Source: CAZHGD01 sp964531735 (GTDB lineage Bacteria > Armatimonadota > UBA10988). From it: 10,719 nt of DNA. Position 1 is the first letter of the stretch. The number at the start of each line of letters is the position of its first letter. The position numbers were made by a program, and so were the translations under genes. Below the pieces are notes generated by a model. That model did not search any database, was not told the DNA's origin, and saw nothing but the letters and a program-made list of their open reading frames with translations. This document shows, piece by piece, positions 1 to 6,497 of the stretch. Location: positions 1-10,719 of the forward strand of contig CAZHGD010000221.1 in the NCBI GenBank assembly GCA_964531735.1. The letters are read 5' to 3'.

Positions 1-660
1 CTGGCGCCGGTGGTCACCAGCGGTGGCGTGGCGGCAGCCGAGCCGGCCACCGGGCGCAACGCCGAGGCGGCGCCCGCGCCGCTCACCGGGGCACCGCGTG
101 TCGCCCCCGTCACGCCGCCGCTGTCGCGCCGGCTGAGCGGGCCGGGCACCACGGCCACCATCGGCAAGGTGCACACCGTGCAGCGCGGTGAGACGCTCGC
201 GGCGGTGGCGCGGCACTACCGGACCAGCGTCCGCGACCTCATGCGCATCAACGGCGTCACCAACGTGCGGCAGTTGCACACCGGGCAGCGGCTGGTCATC
301 CCGGCCGGCCTGACGGTCAACGGCAAGCCGGTCCGCGCCGACGTGCCGGCGGTACAGCAGCGCGACGGCGTCACCACCTCACCGCTCCGGTTCGTGGTGG
401 AGGCGCTGGGTGGCACGGTCACCTGGATGGGCCCGGAGACCAAGCAGGTCACGGCCAAGGTGCAGAACCGCGGCGTGATCACGTTCACGGTCGGCAGCCC
501 GCAGGTGCAGGTCAACGACGAGCACGTCCTCATGGACCTGGCCGCCTACATCGACAGCGGCCGCACCATGGTGCCGTTGCGCTTCATCGGTCAGGCGCTG
601 GACGTGACGATCGAAGTCGACGAGGATTCGGGCAACATCACAGTCCGCTCCAACCGCTAG
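1..660 (+). CDS. LysM and copper-amine-oxidase-type stalk domain protein, 5' end outside window
   Basis: The reading frame is open from the first base to TAG at 658-660, giving 219 visible residues. A GTG occurs at base 10, but what follows is an Ala/Pro/Gly-rich linker (about residues 1-56) and not a signal peptide, so I read this as the C-terminal part of a longer protein. Residues 57-101 form a LysM module: HTVQRGETLAAVA, then DLMRINGV, ending GQRLVIPA. LysM modules bind N-acetylglucosamine polymers such as peptidoglycan. Residues about 107-217 form a stalk domain of the type found at the N-terminus of copper amine oxidases: LTVNGKPV, two copies of the PLRF motif (SPLRFVVEALGG and the canonical MVPLRFIGQALD), and a closing VDEDSGNITV. 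In the first copy the usual VPLR reads SPLR. The likely role is a wall-associated structural protein; no catalytic domain is visible, though one could lie upstream. The family calls are firm, the biological role is inference. Confidence 0.85.
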   Translation: MAPVVTSGGVAAAEPATGRNAEAAPAPLTGAPRVAPVTPPLSRRLSGPGTTATIGKVHTVQRGETLAAVARHYRTSVRDLMRINGVTNVRQLHTGQRLVIPAGLTVNGKPVRADVPAVQQRDGVTTSPLRFVVEALGGTVTWMGPETKQVTAKVQNRGVITFTVGSPQVQVNDEHVLMDLAAYIDSGRTMVPLRFIGQALDVTIEVDEDSGNITVRSNR

Positions 661-674
661 TCTCGACCGAACAG

Positions 675-708
675 ATACGGCCCGGACCAGCGGCGGTCCG
701 GGCCGTAT
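675..708 (+). terminator. Perfect 14-bp hairpin, probable terminator of the LysM/stalk gene
   Basis: Bases 675-688 (ATACGGCCCGGACC) are the exact reverse complement of 695-708, with a 6-base loop AGCGGC. The hairpin begins 14 bases after the stop codon. The following bases are TGTGTCTAT, a weak U-tract, so this is a terminator-like hairpin and not a textbook intrinsic terminator. The outer A/T pairs mean it could also work in the opposite orientation, but no minus-strand gene is present to use it. Confidence 0.75.
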
Positions 709-759
709 TGTGTCTATCGGCGGTGGCGCGTCTGGCGAGGCCCGGCGGGCGGTAGCAGG

Positions 760-2799
760 ATGGTCAAGCGGCGGATGGGACGATGGCTGGCGGTCGCGTT
801 CTGGGCCATCTGGTGGGCCAGGCCGGCCGCCGCGCAGTTGCGGTGGAGCTCGTTTCTTCACGGCGGCGAGACGTATTGCGTGCAGGCGCGTGGCCCCGCG
901 CTCTGGGCCGGCACCAGCGCCGGCATCCGCGCCTACGAGCCGGCGCCCGCGGGGGCCGCGCGAGTGCGCGAGCTGGCCTTGCCCGCCGAACTGCCGGGCA
1001 GCAGTGTCACCGCGCTCTACTTCGAGCCGAACGCCGCCTGGGTCGGCCTGCGCACCGGCGTCGTGGCGCGCCTCGATCTGGAGACCAACGCCTGGCGGCT
1101 GTACGACGACAAGTCCAAGCTGCCCAACGCGCCGATCACCCGGATCATCAGTGACGGCACGGACCTCTGGGCGGCGACGCTGGGTGGCGGCGTGGCCCGG
1201 CTCAACGCGCTGAAGCAGGAGTGGGAGGTCTGGAACCAGGACGAGGGCGTCAGCTCGCAGGTGCGCTGCCTGGCAGGCAACCAGACTATGCTGTGGGCCG
1301 GCACCGAGCAGGGGCTGTACCGGTTGCAGCGCGCCAACCTGAAGTGGGAGCCCGTGCGGGCGAAGGACGCGCTCGGCGGCCGCATCAACGACCTCGCCCT
1401 GTCGCCGCGCAATCTGTGGGTGGCCACAGCCACCGAAGGACTGTGCCGCATCCGGACGGACACCGGCGAGTTCTACCGCTACGACCTGGCACGCTACGGC
1501 GTCACCAAGGTGCTGGCGTTGTGCTCGACGCCCGAGGGCGACCTGTGGATTGCCACCGACAACGGCCTGCTGCGCGCGCCACTGGACGACACCGGCCGCG
1601 AGGCCTGGGCTTTCCTGGAGAAGCCGCTGGTCGACGTCACCGGCGTGGCCCAGTCGAACAACGCGGTCTGGGTGGCCACGCGGCGTGGCGGGCTGTGGCG
1701 CTACCGGGGTGACACCGGCAAGTGGGAGCAGTACGCCCCGCGCGAGGCGCTGCCGGGCAGCGACATCGCCGCGCTGGCCCCGCAGGCCAACTACGCCTGG
1801 TGCGGCTTCCGCGGCGAGGGCCTGGCCCGTTACGACCTGCGCACCGAACGCTGGGACACCATTCCCACCCCGCCCGAGGCGCCCCGCCGCCTGCGCGACG
1901 TGGCCGTGCGCGACCAGATGGTCTACTGCGCCTGCCAGGACGGCATCGCGGTCTATGACCAGCGGGCCGGCTACTGGAACGTGCTGCTCAGCCGCTTCCA
2001 CGCCGAGTTGGGCGGTGACGAGTGGACCAGTGTGGTGACGGTTGGTGACAACGTCTGGTTCGCCGGGCCCGGTCGCGTCTCGGTCTTCTCGCCGACGATG
2101 GAGCTGCGGGCCACCTACCAGTTCAACGGCGTCGAGGCCAGTCGCGACGGCAGCCTGCCCAAGCTGTATCCCGACTCCTGGTCGGGCGACATGTGGCTGG
2201 TCACGCGCGGCGGCGCCTGGCGCTACCAGGCCCGCCAGAACGTGTGGGGCGAGTTCAGCGCGGAGTACTTCGCACCGCAGACTCCGGGTCTTTTCCAGCG
2301 CGAAGGGCGCTTGATCCGAAACCTGACGACCGACAACGACTCCGTATGGTTGGTGACGCTTGATCGCGTGGTGCAGTACCGCAAGCAGCTCAACCAGTTG
2401 TGGTACTGGGACCGCGCCCGCGTCCCGGCTCTGGAGGAGCCGCGGCTGGTGGCCGCCGACCGGTTTGCGGTCTGGGTCGCCAGTCGAGCGGGCTTGTGCC
2501 AGTACGACCGGCAGACCGGCGAATGGCGGACCCATGCGTGGTCCGAGGCCGGGCTGAGCGGCGAGCCGACGGCCCTGGCGACGGACGGTGACGAGCCCTA
2601 CATCTGGGTGGCCACCGAACGCGGTGTGGGCCGGCTCGAGCTGCGGGCCGAAGGGGCCCGCTGGCTGGCCTTTCCGCCGGGAACGCGGATTGTGTCCGGC
2701 GTCCGGAGTATCGTCACGACGCCGTTGGCGGTCTGGTTCGTGGGCCGCGAGGGCGTCACGCTGTACCGGCGCGAGGCTCGTGGTGAGGTTACCGACTGA
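760..2799 (+). CDS. Secreted protein of tandem beta-propeller blades (two-component-regulator propeller type)
   Basis: The 679-residue product starts with a signal peptide: basic n-region MVKRRMGRW, hydrophobic core LAVAFWAIWWA, and probable cleavage after RPAAA at residue 25. The rest is a chain of propeller blades, each carrying a signature like LWAGT..GLYRL. I count 15 signatures at about residues 48, 93, 136, 178, 219, 262, 303, 346, 388, 432, 478, 529, 571, 615 and 658, spaced mostly 41-46 residues. Between them lie segments such as TGEWRTHAW. This matches the Reg_prop family, which forms paired seven-bladed propellers in hybrid two-component sensors. Here no membrane segment, Y_Y_Y domain, kinase or DNA-binding domain follows; the protein stops just after the last blade. 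It should therefore be extracytoplasmic, binding a ligand or partner. The start is not certain: ATG 775 also leaves a workable signal peptide, and neither start has a well-spaced ribosome site. Ligand unknown. Confidence 0.85.
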   Translation: MVKRRMGRWLAVAFWAIWWARPAAAQLRWSSFLHGGETYCVQARGPALWAGTSAGIRAYEPAPAGAARVRELALPAELPGSSVTALYFEPNAAWVGLRTGVVARLDLETNAWRLYDDKSKLPNAPITRIISDGTDLWAATLGGGVARLNALKQEWEVWNQDEGVSSQVRCLAGNQTMLWAGTEQGLYRLQRANLKWEPVRAKDALGGRINDLALSPRNLWVATATEGLCRIRTDTGEFYRYDLARYGVTKVLALCSTPEGDLWIATDNGLLRAPLDDTGREAWAFLEKPLVDVTGVAQSNNAVWVATRRGGLWRYRGDTGKWEQYAPREALPGSDIAALAPQANYAWCGFRGEGLARYDLRTERWDTIPTPPEAPRRLRDVAVRDQMVYCACQDGIAVYDQRAGYWNVLLSRFHAELGGDEWTSVVTVGDNVWFAGPGRVSVFSPTMELRATYQFNGVEASRDGSLPKLYPDSWSGDMWLVTRGGAWRYQARQNVWGEFSAEYFAPQTPGLFQREGRLIRNLTTDNDSVWLVTLDRVVQYRKQLNQLWYWDRARVPALEEPRLVAADRFAVWVASRAGLCQYDRQTGEWRTHAWSEAGLSGEPTALATDGDEPYIWVATERGVGRLELRAEGARWLAFPPGTRIVSGVRSIVTTPLAVWFVGREGVTLYRREARGEVTD

Positions 2800-2808
2800 G
2801 GGCTGGGA

Positions 2809-2853
2809 GCGATCCGCCGGCCGGCAGCAGACGCGCTGCCGGGGGCCGGTCGC
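2809..2853 (+). terminator. Imperfect GC-rich hairpin after the propeller gene
   Basis: An 8-bp perfect core pairs 2821-2828 (CCGGCAGC) with 2835-2842 (GCTGCCGG) around a 6-base loop AGACGC. The stem extends, through bulges at 2843-2845 and 2813-2816, by CCGG 2817-2820 with CCGG 2846-2849 and by GCGA 2809-2812 with TCGC 2850-2853. It lies 10 bases past the stop codon. The bases after it (TTGTGACC) do not form a U-tract. Position and shape suggest a terminator; the lack of a T-run makes this less certain than for the other two intergenic hairpins. Confidence 0.5.
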
Positions 2854-2927
2854 TTGTGACCGAGTACGGGCCGTGCCGAGGATGGCTGTCTGGCTCCCGA
2901 TACGTCCCCGGACGATTCTGAGACTGC

Positions 2928-2931
2928 GAGG
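2928..2931 (+). promoter_or_regulatory. Ribosome binding site for the LpoB/CsgG-like–FN3 gene
   Basis: GAGG at 2928-2931 lies 6 bases before ATG 2938. A second GGAG at 2933-2936 is too close to the ATG to be the main site. The spacing, together with the signal peptide that begins exactly at this ATG, fixes the start codon. Confidence 0.6.
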
Positions 2932-2937
2932 CGGAGC

Positions 2938-5900
2938 ATGAGAAGGATCTTGCGGGCCGGCTACTTTCGGCCGGTGACTTGGCTCACCTGTGTCGCCACC
3001 GTGTTGGTGCCGCTCCTGGTCCCGGCTCCGCGAGCCGCGGCCCAGAATGCGAATCTGGTGCCGGTGGCGGTGGTGCAGGTGGTGAACCAGAGCGGTTCGG
3101 CGGTCCAGAACCTGGCCGCCCGCATGGCGGCCGCGCTCAACGCGCAACTCGCCGCCAGCGGCCGCTACAAGGTCATCGGCCAGAGCGCCGTCGATGCCGC
3201 GGTCGAAGCGGCCAACGTGCGCCTGCCGCTGCGGCCCGATGTGCGCGATCAGCAACTGCTCAGCCTGGCCAACGGCCTGCAGGCGGCCTACCTGATCACG
3301 GCCACCATCGACAGCATCGAGATCGACGTGGCCAAGCAGTTGGCGGTGGTCCGCAGCCGGCTCAACGTGTTCGGGCGCGTGGCCCAGGGCGATGTGACCA
3401 TCGTCGAGACCAACGCCTTCAACCTGACCCGCTCGAAGACCGAGGCCAGCCTGCTCGACGATGCCGTCGAGCAGAACGCCCTCTACGCCGTCAAGGGCAT
3501 GGTCACCCAGCTCGGCATCGTCGGCAAGGTCATCGTGCCGCCGCTCGAAGACACGATGCGGATCAGCATCCGCGAGAGCGACCACCTGCGCAAGGGCGCC
3601 CAGGTGGTTCTGCTGCGCAACGGTCTGCGCTACGCGATCGCCGTGGTCAACACCACCAGCGCGATTGAGGCCGAGGTCCGCATCATCGAGCGCATCCGGC
3701 CCGAGATCACCCCGAGCGTCAACGACGAAGTGGTGTTCTACCGCCAGGGCACCGGCGACCTGACCGCGCACAACAGCGACACCGACGTCAACAAGGACGT
3801 GCCGCGCGCCAACGAGCGCGAGCGCACCTCGTGGTCGACCATCCTGGCCATCGCCGGTGGTGTCCTGCTGCTCGGCGTGGGCGCCTGGGCGCTGACCAAC
3901 AGCCGCAAGAGCCGCAACGACTCGCGCACGCCGATCCTGGTCAGCCCGACGAACAACAGCACCCTCGCGCTCAACGCCACGGGCCAGTTCGATAACCCGC
4001 CGGTGTTCGTCGCCACGGCGGTCCGCGACGCCGGCAACATCGTCTTGCAGGTGTCCTCCAACACCGCCTTCACGACGCTGGCCTACACGGCCACGCTGGC
4101 CAGCACCGGGACCTCCGGCACGACCAGCGCCGTGACGAACATCAGCTTCCAGGTACCGACCAACTTCGTCGGCGCCGGCACCTACTACTGGCGCGTGCTG
4201 GTGGTCTCAGGTGACCAGCAGTACGTGTCCAACGTCTACACCCTCAACATCACCGGTCCGGGCGGCTCCAGCGGCACCACGGCGCTGCGCTCGCCCGACA
4301 CGGTGACGGCGGCGGCCTCCAGTGGCTCGGTGCTGGTGCAGTGGACGCCGGTGCCCAATGCCGCCGGTTACCAGGTCTGGCGCCGCGTGCTGACCCCGCG
4401 CGCGGCCAACCAGGGCAGCACTCGCACCTGGCGGCCCACCACCGGCTCCGACCAGTGGCTGCGCAGCAGCGCTCGCCGCTCGCCGCGCCTGGAGCGCGCC
4501 AACCGGCACGGCTCCGACAGCCGGCAGACGACGACCTCGCTGGCCGGCTTCGTCAAGCTGGCCGACGTGCCCAGCACGCAACTGGCCTACACGGACTCCG
4601 CGGTGCAGAACGGCACCGAGTACCAGTACGTCGTGGTGACGCTCAACTCGGCCGGCGCGGTCGGCGCGCTGGCCGATGCCCAGGCGACCAGCTTTGCCGC
4701 GACCACCCCGCTCAACGGGACACCGCCCGCGGTGCCCACCGGGCTGACCGCGGTGGCCGGCGACGGCCAGGTGGTCCTGAACTGGAGCGCCAACAACGAG
4801 ACCGACCTGGCGGGCTACCAGGTCATCCGTTCCACCTCGCCCAGCAGCACCTTCGACCTGGCGACCAACCTGGTCACCGATAGCCAGTCGCCGACCGGCA
4901 ACCCGCCGCTGTCGGCCAACTACAACCGGATCACGCTGACCGACGGCGGTCGCACCAACGGCACCACGGTCTACTACCGCATCCGTTCGGTCCAGATCGT
5001 GCCGGCCAACAACACCACCAAGGGTGGCGCGGTCAGCGCTTGGAGCGCCGCGGTGCAAGCCACGCCGAGCTCGGCGCCGCCGCAGGAGCTGCAGGTCATC
5101 CAGCCGCCGAACGGCAGCACCATCGACGCCGACCGGCCGCAACTGGCCTGGCGCGGTGTCACCGGCGCGTCGGAGTACACCTTCGAGATCAGCCCGGACG
5201 CCAACTTCGCCGCCGGGACGGTCATCAGCAAGAAGGTCGCCAGCACCGACATCATCTACCCGAGCGACCTGGCCGCGCTGAGCGCCAACACCAAGTACTA
5301 CATGCGCGTCGGCATTTTCGACACGTCGATCCAGGCCATGCGCTACGGCCCGACCTCGAGCTTCACGCGTGGCGCGGTGCAGCGCTACACGACCACCGTC
5401 ACCGCGTCGTATCCGGGTCTGACCGACTACCCCGGCGCGCGCGTGACCATGGACGACGCCGACACGGGCCTGATCACTCCCGCGCAGTTCATCCTGGTGC
5501 CCAAGCCGGGCAACGCGGCCTACAAGTTCGAGGCCACTGCCTACATGACGGACGGCACCAAGCTCTACGGCACGGTCAACTACGTGCCGGGCGCCAATGC
5601 CAACGGTCTGCTGAACATTCCGATGGCGGCCATCGGCATCGCGCCGGCGGCCCCGACCGGTCTGATGGTCACCGGCCAGGCCGACCGCATCGTGTTGCGG
5701 TGGAACCCGAACACCACCGGCGCCGCGGTGCAGAGCTACGTGGTGACGCGCCGCAGCAACACGGTGGAGGGTCCGTACGCCCAGATCGCCACGGTGCCGG
5801 CCGGCACCGCGGCCGGGCAACTGATCTACACCGACTACAACGTGACCGCGGGCATTCGGTACTACTACCAGATCGTGGCGCGCACCACGGTGGGTGCGGC

Positions 5901-6327
5901 GACGGTGGACAGCCCGCCGTCGGTGGCCGCCAACGGTGTCGCCGGCGTCGGCGCCATCCAGGTCATCGCGCCGCAGGACAACCAGTCCTTCGACTCGGTC
6001 TGGACCACCGGCAGTTGGACCAACACCATCCAGTTCGCCTGGGTGGCCGTGACGAATGCCGCTCGGTACATCTTCGAGATCGGCACCGACCCCGAACTGC
6101 ACGACCTGTTGGCCAACGGCAACAAGGTCATCGCGGCCAGCAGCCAGCCCACCACCTCGGTGACTCTGGGCGTGGCCGCGGGCACCAAGCAGCAGTTCCA
6201 GCCGCCCATCCTGACCGACACGCTGTACTGGCGCGTCATCGCGGTCGATGAGAACAACCTCATCATCAACCAGACCGAAGCGCGCCGGATCTTCCAGACC
6301 CACCCGACCCTGGCCGCCGCGCCTTAG
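2938..6327 (+). CDS. Exported protein with LpoB/CsgG-like N-terminal domain and fibronectin-like modules
   Basis: The product is 1129 residues. Residues 1-36 are a signal peptide (MRRILRAGYFRP, hydrophobic core, probable cleavage after PRAAA). Residues about 41-195 have the pattern of LpoB/CsgG/TolB-N-type envelope proteins: VPVAVVQVVNQSG, a helix with LAARMAAALNAQLAASGRYKV, then AAYLITATIDSIE. Residues about 196-270 (GKVIVPP ... LRKGAQVVLLRNG ... VVFYRQ) resemble the small barrel often following that fold. A membrane-type segment lies at 299-319 (WSTILAIAGGVLLLGVGAWAL). Then come beta-sandwich modules at about 332-438, 448-588, 597-710, 716-810, 903-1000 and 1006-1120. Those at 597 and 903 are clear fibronectin type III (PTGLTAVAGDGQVVLNWS, PTGLMVTGQADRIVLRWNP); those at 332, 716 and 1006 share LAWRGVTGASEYTFEIS and TYYWRV-like motifs. 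Residues 815-900 are an unassigned beta-rich stretch, and 482-530 an Arg-rich insert. The likely role is envelope scaffold or glycan/protein binding; the LpoB/CsgG link is by pattern only. Confidence 0.8.
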   Translation: MRRILRAGYFRPVTWLTCVATVLVPLLVPAPRAAAQNANLVPVAVVQVVNQSGSAVQNLAARMAAALNAQLAASGRYKVIGQSAVDAAVEAANVRLPLRPDVRDQQLLSLANGLQAAYLITATIDSIEIDVAKQLAVVRSRLNVFGRVAQGDVTIVETNAFNLTRSKTEASLLDDAVEQNALYAVKGMVTQLGIVGKVIVPPLEDTMRISIRESDHLRKGAQVVLLRNGLRYAIAVVNTTSAIEAEVRIIERIRPEITPSVNDEVVFYRQGTGDLTAHNSDTDVNKDVPRANERERTSWSTILAIAGGVLLLGVGAWALTNSRKSRNDSRTPILVSPTNNSTLALNATGQFDNPPVFVATAVRDAGNIVLQVSSNTAFTTLAYTATLASTGTSGTTSAVTNISFQVPTNFVGAGTYYWRVLVVSGDQQYVSNVYTLNITGPGGSSGTTALRSPDTVTAAASSGSVLVQWTPVPNAAGYQVWRRVLTPRAANQGSTRTWRPTTGSDQWLRSSARRSPRLERANRHGSDSRQTTTSLAGFVKLADVPSTQLAYTDSAVQNGTEYQYVVVTLNSAGAVGALADAQATSFAATTPLNGTPPAVPTGLTAVAGDGQVVLNWSANNETDLAGYQVIRSTSPSSTFDLATNLVTDSQSPTGNPPLSANYNRITLTDGGRTNGTTVYYRIRSVQIVPANNTTKGGAVSAWSAAVQATPSSAPPQELQVIQPPNGSTIDADRPQLAWRGVTGASEYTFEISPDANFAAGTVISKKVASTDIIYPSDLAALSANTKYYMRVGIFDTSIQAMRYGPTSSFTRGAVQRYTTTVTASYPGLTDYPGARVTMDDADTGLITPAQFILVPKPGNAAYKFEATAYMTDGTKLYGTVNYVPGANANGLLNIPMAAIGIAPAAPTGLMVTGQADRIVLRWNPNTTGAAVQSYVVTRRSNTVEGPYAQIATVPAGTAAGQLIYTDYNVTAGIRYYYQIVARTTVGAATVDSPPSVAANGVAGVGAIQVIAPQDNQSFDSVWTTGSWTNTIQFAWVAVTNAARYIFEIGTDPELHDLLANGNKVIAASSQPTTSVTLGVAAGTKQQFQPPILTDTLYWRVIAVDENNLIINQTEARRIFQTHPTLAAAP

Positions 6328-6345
6328 GTCGAGGGCGTCCTGACC

Positions 6346-6381
6346 GCAACCGGCCGACGGCACTTGCCGTCGGCCGGTTGC
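6346..6381 (+). terminator. Perfect 15-bp hairpin, probable terminator of the FN3 gene
   Basis: Bases 6346-6360 (GCAACCGGCCGACGG) are the exact reverse complement of 6367-6381, with a 6-base loop CACTTG. The hairpin starts 18 bases after the stop codon and is followed by TTTGGG, a very short T-run. It separates this gene from the glycosyltransferase/radical SAM gene, which therefore probably has its own promoter in 6385-6455. I see no convincing -35/-10 pair there. Confidence 0.75.
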
Positions 6382-6454
6382 TTTGGGCGGCCGGTCACGT
6401 AGTCCATTTGGGCTATGGCGACTCACTGCCGCTTAACCGAGACTCCTACCAGTG

Positions 6455-6478
6455 ACCTCCGCCGACCGGCGGACAGGT
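6455..6478 (+). promoter_or_regulatory. Leader hairpin upstream of the glycosyltransferase/radical SAM gene
   Basis: TCCGCC at 6458-6463 pairs with GGCGGA at 6468-6473 around the loop GACC. ACC 6455-6457 extends the stem by pairing with GGT 6476-6478 across a 2-base bulge. The structure ends 7 bases before the GGAG ribosome site and engulfs an upstream in-frame GTG at 6477, which argues against that GTG being the start. In such GC-rich DNA a stem of this size can arise by chance. Confidence 0.35.
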
Positions 6479-6485
6479 GGCGCAC

Positions 6486-6489
6486 GGAG
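6486..6489 (+). promoter_or_regulatory. Ribosome binding site deciding start at ATG 6498
   Basis: GGAG lies 8 bases before ATG 6498. The in-frame GTG at 6477 would add seven residues but has only AGG immediately before it and sits in a hairpin, so ATG 6498 is preferred. Confidence 0.65.
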
Positions 6490-6497
6490 CAGCCTTG

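Noticed and set aside
10..12. GTG 10 as a true start of the LysM/stalk gene
   Set aside because: The frame is open to base 1, and the residues after GTG are a linker, not a signal peptide, so the gene probably begins upstream.
1411..2625. Repeated TGGGTGGCCAC-like sequences in the propeller gene as DNA repeats
   Set aside because: They encode the shared blade signature WVAT and come from protein repetition, not from a separate DNA element.
379..3771. A 1130-codon open frame on the minus strand across three genes and their intergenic regions
   Set aside because: Long antisense frames are common in GC-rich DNA. Its residues are an Arg/Gly/His/Asp-rich mix with no domain or signal peptide, and it runs through terminator-like hairpins. 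The plus-strand proteins here show clear families.
4207..6426. A 739-codon minus-strand open frame opposite the fibronectin-like protein
   Set aside because: Same cause: composition-driven shadow with low-complexity His/Arg/Gly content and no recognisable motif.
6385..6455. Possible sigma-70 promoter (TTGCTT near 6378 and TATGG near 6414)
   Set aside because: The spacing and -10 match are poor, and TTGCTT overlaps the terminator stem; no convincing promoter can be supported.
6477..6479. In-frame GTG as start of the fusion gene
   Set aside because: It lies in a hairpin and lacks a spaced ribosome site; ATG 6498 has GGAG 8 bases upstream.
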